Shown piece by piece: positions 1-5,833 of a stretch of DNA of 18,214 bases (position 1 is its first letter; each line of letters opens with the position of its first letter). This DNA is from an uncultured Leptotrichiaceae bacterium (GTDB lineage: Bacteria > Fusobacteriota > Fusobacteriia > Fusobacteriales > Leptotrichiaceae): NCBI GenBank assembly GCA_938037005.1, contig CALHVR010000069.1, forward strand, positions 1 to 18,214, read 5' to 3'. The translations under genes were made by a program, and so were the position numbers. The notes below the pieces were generated by a model. The model was not told the DNA's origin. It did not search any database and saw only the letters and a list, made by a program, of their open reading frames with translations.

Positions 1-457
1 TATTTTCCGTAAAATCATTTATACTACTATTCAAGTTATCAACATTTTTTCCCACATTATCTACATATTTTTCTAATGTCAAATCATTTTCTGTTTTTGA
101 ATATTGTTCATCAATTTTTCCAATAAAACTGTCTATTTGTTTACTTTCTATACCATATATATCATTCATATCCACATTTTCCAACTTAACTTCCGATAAT
201 GTCAACCGTGGAACTAGACCTAAAAATCCTTCTCTTTCTAATTTTACTTTTGCACTCCCTTTTCCAAACGATTTTTTATCTAAAATCAAATCATCAAATG
301 TCATTGTCCCTTTTTCTACAGAATATTTTATATTCTCAAATCTCGTATCTTTTGTTCTTGTCATATAATAAACGATATTGTTTGAAAAAATAATTCCTGT
401 AGTTAATACTATTACTAATAATAATATTATACTTAATAATATTTTTACAATTTTCAT
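1..457 (-). CDS. Membrane-anchored protein, possibly AsmA-like (partial, 3' end outside window)
   Basis: An open frame of 152 codons runs from an ATG at 455-457 to the left edge without a stop, so the C-terminal part is missing. A strong Shine-Dalgarno (GGAGGA, 461-466) lies 4 bases before the ATG. The protein starts with one hydrophobic anchor (about residues 4-26, KILLSIILLLVIVLTTGIIF) and continues with a short-strand pattern: FENIKYSVEKGTMTFDDLIL, then LGLVPRLTLSEVKLENVDM. This alternation of 'membrane segment, then strands defining a gene-specific lipid-like groove' resembles the start of AsmA/TamB-type or TIGR03545-type proteins; that assignment is an inference from style only. It follows the small lipoprotein gene by 19 bases and is probably co-transcribed with it and with the parvulin-like lipoprotein. 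The likely location is the inner membrane with a periplasmic body. Confidence 0.7.
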   Translation of the reverse strand, partial: MKIVKILLSIILLLVIVLTTGIIFSNNIVYYMTRTKDTRFENIKYSVEKGTMTFDDLILDKKSFGKGSAKVKLEREGFLGLVPRLTLSEVKLENVDMNDIYGIESKQIDSFIGKIDEQYSKTENDLTLEKYVDNVGKNVDNLNSSINDFTEN

Positions 458-476
458 TTTTCCTCCAAAAATTTAT

Positions 477-1064
477 CTATTTTGATAAAGTTGACATCAT
501 TTTTTTAGATGCTACTGCGTATGAATTTATATTATTTTCTTTCATAACTTGATATGTCCTAGCTAAAAATTCTCTTTTACTAATTGAAATATTTTTTTGA
601 TTTTTTAGTTGAGTAACTCCTAATATTGTCAATTCTTTTATTTTTACTGAATTTTCTGTTACTTTCTCTGCTATAAAATCTACAATTTTAATATCTGTTT
701 CATCAAATTTTGTATCAGTTGAAGAACTTTTTACATTAACTTTTTGCACTTGTGATTCATTTTCTATAGTTTTTACTTCTTTCTCTGTATTTAATTTAGT
801 ACTTCCTACTGATGTTTTTATCTCATCATTTGTTTTTGTTTCAACAACTTTTTCTGTATTTGTTTGTACTGTAGTCACTGTATTTTCTACTACTTTTACT
901 TTTGAAGCTTTTATTGTCGTATCTATTATCTCTTCAATTTTTTTACTTTTTGGTGAATATGGATCACTTTTTTTTAAAACATCTAATGACACCCTTTGTA
1001 TAAATGAGCATGAAAATACCGACAATGCTAATCCTATTATTAAAAAAATTTTTTTATTTTTCAT
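477..1064 (-). CDS. Small lipoprotein with long hydrophilic linker (unknown function)
   Basis: This 195-residue protein has a lipoprotein signal (KNKKIFLIIGLALSVFSC), with C19 as the predicted lipidated cysteine. Residues about 20-120 are rich in K, T, V, E, N and S and have no hydrophobic core. They look like a flexible tether rather than a folded domain. Residues about 125-195 look folded (KIVDFIAEKV, KIKELTILGV, REFLARTYQVMKENN). I do not recognise the family. The layout of lipid anchor, disordered linker and small C-terminal domain suits an envelope protein reaching across the periplasm, which is inference. It lies 48 bases after the parvulin-like lipoprotein gene and just before the membrane-anchored partial gene, so the three probably form one envelope operon. 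The start is odd: the good Shine-Dalgarno is about 36 bases from the ATG, with an inverted repeat in between (see the separate entry). An in-frame TAA just upstream excludes a longer protein. Confidence 0.8.
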   Translation of the reverse strand: MKNKKIFLIIGLALSVFSCSFIQRVSLDVLKKSDPYSPKSKKIEEIIDTTIKASKVKVVENTVTTVQTNTEKVVETKTNDEIKTSVGSTKLNTEKEVKTIENESQVQKVNVKSSSTDTKFDETDIKIVDFIAEKVTENSVKIKELTILGVTQLKNQKNISISKREFLARTYQVMKENNINSYAVASKKMMSTLSK

Positions 1065-1106
1065 TTTTCTTTAAACTTTTCTTTAAGCAAAAAAGTTTTC
1101 CCTCCT
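1061..1106 (-). promoter_or_regulatory. Hairpin between Shine-Dalgarno and start codon of the small lipoprotein gene
   Basis: On the minus strand a strong Shine-Dalgarno, AGGAGGG (1100-1106), lies far from the ATG at 1062-1064. Between them is a perfect 8-base inverted repeat, AAACTTTT (1091-1098) and AAAAGTTT (1073-1080), with a 10-base loop. If the hairpin forms, the unpaired distance from Shine-Dalgarno to ATG falls to about 9 bases, a normal spacing. Only the weak purine run AAAGA lies close to the ATG. Alternatively, a 9-codon reading frame starting at TTG (1088-1090) and ending in a TGA that overlaps the ATG (ATGA) could couple translation. The stem is mostly A-U, so its stability is uncertain. 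Confidence 0.45.
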
Positions 1107-1112
1107 AAATTA

Positions 1113-1994
1113 CTAAAATTTAACATTTTCTTTTGTTATTTTATCTAATTTATATTTTGAATTTACTTCTTGAACAAAGTTTCTACTTTTTTCTTGTTTT
1201 TCTTCTGCTATAACTTTACTTTCTATTTGTTTTCTAACTTTACTAAATTCTATATATCCTTTTGGTAATTTTTCTAAAACTTTTACAATATATAACTCAT
1301 CTCCTATTGTAATAATTTTATTTACAACTTGTCCTGCAGAAACATTTGTAATCGCATTACTTATCGCTCCATACTCTGAAGCCAATGTACTTAAAGGAAT
1401 TTCCCCTGTTTCTCCATCTGCACCATCATTTGCACCACTATATTTTTTTACAACATTTTTAAAATCTTCTGGTTTAGAAATTGCTTCTTTCAAAGCTTCT
1501 TCTGCTTTTGCTTTATCACTTGATTTTAATATCGCAATTTGCAGTCTTACAGTATCTTCTTTTCTTTCATAATTTGATTTTGAATTTTCATATACTTCTC
1601 TTAATTTTTCTTCTGTGACTTCTGTATTTTTACTTCTTTCAGCTACAGTTACTGACGCAAGTAAACTTTCTTTTGTTGTTTCAATTCCATCTAAATAATT
1701 TTTACTTTTATCAAGATTTTGATTTTTTCCTTCTAAAGCTATCGCTCTCGTCATTGCTATATTTTGTACAATTTGTATTTTCATTTGTTCTAACTGTTCA
1801 GCAGAAATATCTTTTTCTGAAAGCCCAGTTGCCTCTAAATTTCTTTTTAATTCATAATTTACTTCAGATTCATAAACTTTTATTTTTTTATCTTCTGTTT
1901 CAAACACAACTTTTCCTGATTTTCCACTATTTCCACACGCTAACATTAAAGTACATAGTCCTATCACTAATCCAATTTTTATTTTTTTTTTCAT
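1113..1994 (-). CDS. Parvulin-like (SurA/PrsA-type) peptidyl-prolyl isomerase lipoprotein
   Basis: This 293-residue protein carries a lipoprotein signal ending in LMLAC, with C20 lipidated. Residues about 28-145 form an alpha-helical chaperone-like segment (SEVNYELKRNLEATGLSEKD), as in the SurA/PrsA N domain. Residues about 148-242 match a parvulin domain in layout: first strand RLQIAILKS, helix with KPEDFKNVVKKYS, glycine-rich GADGETGEIP, and last strand GDELYIVKVLEK. A C-terminal helix with VRKQIESKVIAEEKQEKSRN follows, as in SurA/PrsA. The histidines usual in the first strand (HILV) and last strand (GYHII) are replaced by other residues, so isomerase activity may be lost while the chaperone role stays. 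It probably acts as a membrane-tethered periplasmic folding factor. A Shine-Dalgarno GGGAGGA sits just before the ATG, and an extended -10 promoter lies about 35 bases upstream. Confidence 0.8.
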   Translation of the reverse strand: MKKKIKIGLVIGLCTLMLACGNSGKSGKVVFETEDKKIKVYESEVNYELKRNLEATGLSEKDISAEQLEQMKIQIVQNIAMTRAIALEGKNQNLDKSKNYLDGIETTKESLLASVTVAERSKNTEVTEEKLREVYENSKSNYERKEDTVRLQIAILKSSDKAKAEEALKEAISKPEDFKNVVKKYSGANDGADGETGEIPLSTLASEYGAISNAITNVSAGQVVNKIITIGDELYIVKVLEKLPKGYIEFSKVRKQIESKVIAEEKQEKSRNFVQEVNSKYKLDKITKENVKF

Positions 1995-2027
1995 AATTCC
2001 TCCCGTATTACTCCTGTCTTATTTTTT

Positions 2028-2036
2028 ATTATATCA
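2028..2036 (-). promoter_or_regulatory. Extended -10 promoter for the parvulin-like lipoprotein operon
   Basis: The minus strand reads TGATATAAT, a perfect TATAAT (2028-2033) with a TG one base upstream (2035-2036), i.e. an extended -10. No good -35 is seen at 16-18 bases, which is common for extended -10 promoters. The predicted RNA start near 2021 gives a leader of roughly 25 bases containing the Shine-Dalgarno. It lies after the pdxK terminator, so the parvulin-like gene begins a new unit. Confidence 0.6.
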
Positions 2037-2084
2037 TATTAACTTTAATAATTCTATAATGTTAAAATATAATTCTTTTATTTG

Positions 2085-2115
2085 AAAATTAAAAGGATAA
2101 GAAAACTCTTATCCT
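2085..2115 (-). terminator. Intrinsic terminator after pdxK
   Basis: On the minus strand GGATAAGA (2107-2114) pairs perfectly with TCTTATCC (2095-2102) across a 4-base loop, with one more A-T pair possible at the base. The stem is followed by TTTT, AA, TTTT. It lies about 60 bases after the pdxK stop codon and before the next promoter, so it closes the pdxK transcript. Confidence 0.75.
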
Positions 2116-2173
2116 CAAATCTATTTCTATTAAATTTAAAATTTACTTTAATTTTTATAATTATAATTTTTTA

Positions 2174-2983
2174 CTATTTTAATGCAAATTCTTTATGATA
2201 TAAAGGTCCAACATATTCATTTAATTTAAACGATTCTCTTAACGCTTCTGTTATTAATTCTTTTGTTGTTTTTAAAGCTTCAAGAACAGTTGCACCTTTT
2301 GCTAATTCAGCTGTAATTGATGCAGCAAATGTACATCCAGCTCCATGATTATAAGGTGTATCAATTTTTTCACTTTCTAACACATAAAACTCTTTTCCAT
2401 CATATAAAACATCTACCGCTTTATCCGTTTCAAATGATTTTCCACCTTTAATAATTACATTTTTTGCCCCAAATTCATATATTTTTTTTGCAGCTTCTTT
2501 TAACTCTTCTAAAGTTTTTATCACAGGAACTCCCGCTAATTGTGATGCTTCAAATAAATTTGGTGTTACAACTTTCGCATATGGTAATAAATATTTTTGC
2601 ATTGCAATCGTATTTTCTGGAAACAATGCTTCTTCTGCACCTTTACAAACCATTACTGGATCAATTACAATATTTTCAATTTTACTATCTTTTAAAACCG
2701 ATCCAACATATTCAATTATTTCAACTGTTGGCAACATTCCTGTTTTTATTGCATCTACACCTATTCCTTTTAATACTGTTTTAACTTGTTCTTTTATTGT
2801 ATTTAACTCTACTGGAAATACTTTATGTCCCCAATTATTATCTGGATCCATTGAAACAATTACTGTTAGAGCATTCATTCCATAAACTCCTCTTTCTTGA
2901 AACGTTTTTAAATCAGCTTGTATTCCTGCTCCACCACTTGTATCTGATCCTGCTATTGTTAATACTTTTTTTGGATTTGCCAT
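2174..2983 (-). CDS. pdxK: Pyridoxal/pyridoxine kinase, PdxK of the ThiD-like ribokinase family
   Basis: This 269-residue kinase phosphorylates pyridoxal, pyridoxine or pyridoxamine in vitamin B6 salvage to make pyridoxal phosphate in the cytoplasm. The ribokinase-like start AGSDTSGGAGIQADLKTFQE (11-30) and the C-terminal anion-hole motif GAGCTF (214-219) are present. The sequence closely resembles Bacillus PdxK as I recall it (YGMNALTVIVSMDP, TGMLPT, DPVMVCKGAEE, NLFEASQLAG, ESEKIDTPYNHGAGCTF). C113 and C217 match the two cysteines of the 'dual-cysteine' pyridoxal kinases such as that of Staphylococcus, which favours PdxK over the HMP/HMP-P kinase ThiD; automatic annotation would probably say ThiD. 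The start is taken at the third ATG (MANPKK), because GGAGGT (2988-2993) lies 4 bases before it; starting at 3004 would add seven residues with no Shine-Dalgarno. No thi or pdx genes are nearby. Confidence 0.88.
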   Translation of the reverse strand: MANPKKVLTIAGSDTSGGAGIQADLKTFQERGVYGMNALTVIVSMDPDNNWGHKVFPVELNTIKEQVKTVLKGIGVDAIKTGMLPTVEIIEYVGSVLKDSKIENIVIDPVMVCKGAEEALFPENTIAMQKYLLPYAKVVTPNLFEASQLAGVPVIKTLEELKEAAKKIYEFGAKNVIIKGGKSFETDKAVDVLYDGKEFYVLESEKIDTPYNHGAGCTFAASITAELAKGATVLEALKTTKELITEALRESFKLNEYVGPLYHKEFALK

Positions 2984-3004
2984 TTTTACCTCCATTATTA
3001 TCAT

Positions 3005-3034
3005 ATAATATATTATTTTTTAGTTTTCTAAAAA
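3005..3034 (-). repeat. Palindrome and hairpin in the pdxK leader
   Basis: Two adjacent symmetric elements lie between the predicted RNA start and the pdxK Shine-Dalgarno: a perfect 12-base palindrome ATAATATATTAT (3005-3016), and a hairpin TTTTTAG/CTAAAAA with a 4-base loop (3017-3034). They could be an operator or leader structure. In DNA this rich in A and T, chance symmetry is common. Confidence 0.35.
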
Positions 3035-3040
3035 CAACAT

Positions 3041-3049
3041 ATTATATCA
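3041..3049 (-). promoter_or_regulatory. pdxK: Extended -10 promoter for pdxK
   Basis: The minus strand reads TGATATAAT, identical to the extended -10 in front of the parvulin-like gene: TATAAT at 3041-3046 with TG at 3048-3049. The -35 region at 17 bases (TTATAA) is weak. It predicts an RNA start near 3034 and a leader of about 50 bases. Confidence 0.55.
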
Positions 3050-3052
3050 TTT

Positions 3053-3072
3053 TTCTTATAGTTTTATAAGAA
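3053..3072. repeat. Inverted repeat across the pdxK spacer and -35 region
   Basis: TTCTTATA (3053-3060) and TATAAGAA (3065-3072) form a perfect 8-base inverted repeat with a 4-base gap, just upstream of the pdxK -10. On the minus strand no T-run follows, so it is not a convincing terminator for the upstream cassette. Its position across the -35 fits a repressor site. On the plus strand it is followed by CTTTTT, but no plus-strand gene exists for it to end. Confidence 0.4.
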
Positions 3073-3126
3073 CTTTTTAACATTTTCTATATATATCTTT
3101 TTTATACTTTCAATATATTTTAGTTA

Positions 3127-3627
3127 TTATTTACCTGTTAATAACAATCCAATATGTGCTATTATAGCTGATCCTAAATATGTACCAATAAATACACATG
3201 ATCCTACAATAACAATTCTCCAAGATACTCTTTTTAAATCTCCTAGTCTATTTGCAATAGACAATCCTGCAAATGTTAAAATTGGTGTTGTTATTCCTAA
3301 AAAGTCTACTGCATGAATCATTTTTATTGCAAAAGGGAATATTAAGCAGCAAATTAATGATGTAACTGAAACCCAACCTAATACTGGAAATTCTTTTAAC
3401 ATTTTAACTGGTTGTTTTTGCATTACTTTTTGAATAAAAATTCCAACTATTGTTATCAATCCTAATATAAATAATCCTAAAAAAGTTTCTTTTGTTACTG
3501 GAGTAGATGGTCTTTGACTATTTGCCGTTTTAATATATTTCACAAATTGTGATAATAAAATTAAACATAAACTTAATATTAATATTCCTAATATTTTTAA
3601 ATTTTCTAACATTTTATTTTCTGACAT
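3127..3627 (-). CDS. Small integral membrane protein, partner of the DUF3100-like protein (unknown)
   Basis: This 166-residue membrane protein has about five hydrophobic segments (roughly 11-29, 48-66, 82-102, 110-126, 136-160). The C-terminal half ITTPILTFAGLSIANRLGD followed by IGTYLGSAIIAHIG has the glycine/small-residue packing of a transporter core. I do not recognise a named family. Its ATG shares one base with the stop of the preceding gene (TAATG), and its Shine-Dalgarno GAGGTGAT lies inside that gene. The two are therefore very likely translated together and may form one two-subunit transporter. With the amidohydrolase upstream, the likely job is moving a hydrolase substrate or product such as an acylated amino acid or dipeptide; this is inference from context. 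Confidence 0.82.
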   Translation of the reverse strand: MSENKMLENLKILGILILSLCLILLSQFVKYIKTANSQRPSTPVTKETFLGLFILGLITIVGIFIQKVMQKQPVKMLKEFPVLGWVSVTSLICCLIFPFAIKMIHAVDFLGITTPILTFAGLSIANRLGDLKRVSWRIVIVGSCVFIGTYLGSAIIAHIGLLLTGK

Positions 3628-4418
3628 TATTTATCACCTCTTGTTAATTTTTTATACATAAATTTTTGAAGTGGAGCTGCTAACAACACCATCGTAAATG
3701 TTCCAAAAAAACTTGTTAATAACTGGCTTGTTGCCGCATACGCTCTTATTGTTTCTTCCATTTGAGGATTTGCAACCGATAATGCTGAACTTGCCGCTGC
3801 CATCATACTTGCTGATCCCATTCCTGATGCCATTGCTAATGCTTCAGGTCTTAATCCTATTCCTTCAAATAATGGTGCTACAACACTAAAGAATAAAGCC
3901 CCAAACAATGTCCCAAAAATATACATTCCTAAAACTCCTTCTCCTTCTGGTGAATTTAACGTATATTTTTCAGTAATATATGCTAACTCTCCCTCTCTTC
4001 CTATTCCTAATGTTGCTCCAATCGCTTCTCTTCTAAGTCCTAAAAATATTGCAACCGGCAATCCTAAAACTACTGTTCCTAAATTCCCAATTTCTTGTGA
4101 CATAAATACAAATCCTATCGATAAGATTTCTTTTATTTTAGGTGCAATGTCTGCTCCATATCTTGCCATTAATGGTAACATAATTATAATTAAATATTTA
4201 CCTGCAAATTCGACATTCTCTTTTGAATAAATCTTAGTTAAAATTCCTTTTCTAAAAATTTGTAATCCTAAAATCATACAAATTAAAAGTGCGAAGGCTA
4301 AAGGTAATAATGCTACTTTTATTTGTCCTATTGGTATAAATTTTGCTCCTATCATTTCTGCAATAACAATTACTATAATTGCAAAAATAACCATGTAAAT
4401 AAAGTTTTTATTTCTCAT
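3627..4418 (-). CDS. DUF3100-like multi-pass membrane protein
   Basis: This 263-residue membrane protein resembles what I know of the DUF3100 family, whose genes often lie beside M20 amidohydrolases. There are about seven hydrophobic segments, with conserved-looking motifs between them: GLRREAIGATLGIGREGELA (127-146), KYTLNSPEGEG, and a glycine/alanine/serine segment GMGSASMMAAASSAL (199-213) that looks like a re-entrant or substrate-binding loop of a secondary transporter. The function is not established; import or export of the neighbouring hydrolase's substrate or product is the natural guess. The start is taken at MRNKNF (4416-4418), because AAGGAG (4425-4430) lies 6 bases upstream; an ATG at 4442 is in frame but lacks such a site. 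The gene overlaps the end of the amidohydrolase gene by 11 bases and the start of the next membrane gene by 1 base. Confidence 0.82.
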   Translation of the reverse strand: MRNKNFIYMVIFAIIVIVIAEMIGAKFIPIGQIKVALLPLAFALLICMILGLQIFRKGILTKIYSKENVEFAGKYLIIIMLPLMARYGADIAPKIKEILSIGFVFMSQEIGNLGTVVLGLPVAIFLGLRREAIGATLGIGREGELAYITEKYTLNSPEGEGVLGMYIFGTLFGALFFSVVAPLFEGIGLRPEALAMASGMGSASMMAAASSALSVANPQMEETIRAYAATSQLLTSFFGTFTMVLLAAPLQKFMYKKLTRGDK

Positions 4419-5685
4419 CTTTTTCTCCTTCCAAAATTTCAATTATTTTTTCATAATCTTTATATGATTTTTTATATAATTTTTCTTTCTCCATATTTCC
4501 TGACATTGATTTTAATACATCATATATAAATTGTGGAAATACAGAAAAGATATATTCTGAATCTTCATCTATAAAATCATCACCATGAATTGTTCCAATA
4601 AATCCACTGTATCCCACTTGAATGCATGGAAACATCATTGATAAATCTCCCAAATCTCCTGCTGCACTTATTGCTCTATCTTTTATTATCGCTTCAATTT
4701 TATCTGTTTTATTAAATTCTTTTTCCACAAATTCAGATAAATATCTATCTTGTTTAAATGGCATATATCCAATCACAGTTTCTATTTCAACATCTCCTGA
4801 TAACGACATTGCCGCTCCTTTTGCTGCATTATCTAGTTTTTTTGCTCCATCTAAAATATATTCAACCGATTGTGCTCGAAAATCAGTTCCCACTTTTACA
4901 TCTTGCGGAATTACATTTACTCCCATTTTATGATGTAAAATTACTGGATTTATTCGCACCATTTCTTTCTCTTCAAAATGTTGTCTTAAAAGCCCTACTG
5001 CAACATTAAATACAGTGGACATACTATAAGCATTAATCCCTTGATTTGGAGCAAATCCTGCATGTGCTGATTTTCCTTTAAACGTATAATTTTTATAAAT
5101 AAATCCTGCTAAATCTGAATTTATCTCAATTGTTCGTTTTTCATGTTTTCCTCCCATAGAATGAATTGCTATACCAAAATCAAATTCATCAAAGATTCCC
5201 AATCTCATCGCTTCTGGTTTTCCACCAAAATATTTAATTTTTCCTTCTTTTTTTAAATTTAATCTATATTCTAAATCTAAAAATTCTTCTGCTGGAACAA
5301 AAACAAAACTTATATTATAATCTATTTTTTTATAATCTTCCGTTTCTAAAAATTCCTTAAAAATACTTAAAGCAATTGCAACTTGACTATAATGTCCACA
5401 GTTATGAGCTGCTCCAGTTTCTTTATCTGAATAAAAATGTGTAGGAGTGTAAACAGCATCTAATTCAGCAATAAAGACCATATTCAATCCTTTTTCATTT
5501 ACTTTTGGAAATTTCACTTTTATTCCTGTTCCTGAAAATTTTTCGATTTCAAAACTTGGAGCATATTTTTTTATAAAATTTTCAACAATTTGAGATGTTC
5601 TAAATTCTTTATATCCCAATTCTGGATGAAAATAAATATCTTTGGCTATTTTATAAATTTCATCATAATTACTATGAAAACTCAT
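4408..5685 (-). CDS. M20-family amidohydrolase, aminobenzoyl-glutamate hydrolase type
   Basis: This 425-residue cytoplasmic metal-dependent amidohydrolase of the M20 family cleaves an amide bond to a carboxylate group. Visible elements are ELDAVYTP (74-81), HNCGH (94-98), paired glutamates in PAEEF (131-135), the dimerisation-domain histidine stretch GKSAHAGFAPNQGINA, and the late histidine in GTIHGDDF. HNCGH carries the Cys and His metal ligands of the M20D/AbgB-like group, where HACGHD or similar is more usual. The substrate is not deducible; p-aminobenzoyl-glutamate, N-acyl amino acids or dipeptides are possible. The start is set at MSFHSNYDE, because AAGGAGG (5694-5700) lies 8 bases upstream; the longer in-frame start at 5715 would contain that Shine-Dalgarno. 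It is the first gene of the cassette with the DUF3100-like and small membrane proteins. Confidence 0.88.
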   Translation of the reverse strand: MSFHSNYDEIYKIAKDIYFHPELGYKEFRTSQIVENFIKKYAPSFEIEKFSGTGIKVKFPKVNEKGLNMVFIAELDAVYTPTHFYSDKETGAAHNCGHYSQVAIALSIFKEFLETEDYKKIDYNISFVFVPAEEFLDLEYRLNLKKEGKIKYFGGKPEAMRLGIFDEFDFGIAIHSMGGKHEKRTIEINSDLAGFIYKNYTFKGKSAHAGFAPNQGINAYSMSTVFNVAVGLLRQHFEEKEMVRINPVILHHKMGVNVIPQDVKVGTDFRAQSVEYILDGAKKLDNAAKGAAMSLSGDVEIETVIGYMPFKQDRYLSEFVEKEFNKTDKIEAIIKDRAISAAGDLGDLSMMFPCIQVGYSGFIGTIHGDDFIDEDSEYIFSVFPQFIYDVLKSMSGNMEKEKLYKKSYKDYEKIIEILEGEKDEK

Positions 5686-5719
5686 TTTATCTTCCTCCTT
5701 TTCATAACATATCAATATA

Positions 5720-5749
5720 AGTATAACTTATTTTTCATGTTTTTATCAT
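5720..5749 (-). promoter_or_regulatory. Possible promoter for the amidohydrolase cassette
   Basis: The minus strand carries ATGATA (5744-5749), an 18-base spacer and TATACT (5720-5725), each four or five matches to the sigma70 consensus. It lies between the upstream terminator and the amidohydrolase Shine-Dalgarno, where a promoter is expected. In such AT-rich DNA a match of this quality is only suggestive. Confidence 0.3.
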
Positions 5750-5800
5750 ATATATTTTTTATAGTTCAATATACAAAAATTATTTTTATTTTAGTTGTAT

Positions 5801-5833
5801 AAAAAAAAGAGAAAAGCTAAAAACCTTTCTCTC
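5801..5833 (-). terminator. Intrinsic terminator after the thioredoxin/CcdA gene
   Basis: On the minus strand AGAGAAA (5826-5832) pairs with TTTCTCT (5808-5814) around an 11-base loop and is followed at once by a run of eight T. It begins right at the stop codon of the redox gene and closes the tatD-acpS-redox unit. Confidence 0.75.

Noticed and set aside
1673..1996. Plus-strand open frame of 107 codons opposite the parvulin-like gene
   Set aside because: It is made almost entirely of F, L, Y, Q and H, as expected from the antisense of an AT-rich lysine-rich gene, and has no Shine-Dalgarno. The same holds for the other plus-strand frames in the window.
2984..3004. Longer start for pdxK (MIIMEVK)
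   Set aside because: GGAGGT sits within it at the right distance from the ATG at 2981-2983, and the family begins near that point.
3053..3072. Hairpin read as the terminator of the amidohydrolase cassette
   Set aside because: On the minus strand it is followed by AAAAATG rather than a T-run, so it does not work as an intrinsic terminator in the needed direction.
4622..4933. Plus-strand open frame of 103 codons inside the amidohydrolase gene
   Set aside because: Its composition looks more protein-like than the other antisense frames, but it lies wholly opposite conserved catalytic sequence of the amidohydrolase and has no promoter or Shine-Dalgarno.
5686..5715. Longer start for the amidohydrolase (MICYEKEEDK)
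   Set aside because: The strong AAGGAGG Shine-Dalgarno lies inside this extension and points to the ATG at 5683-5685.
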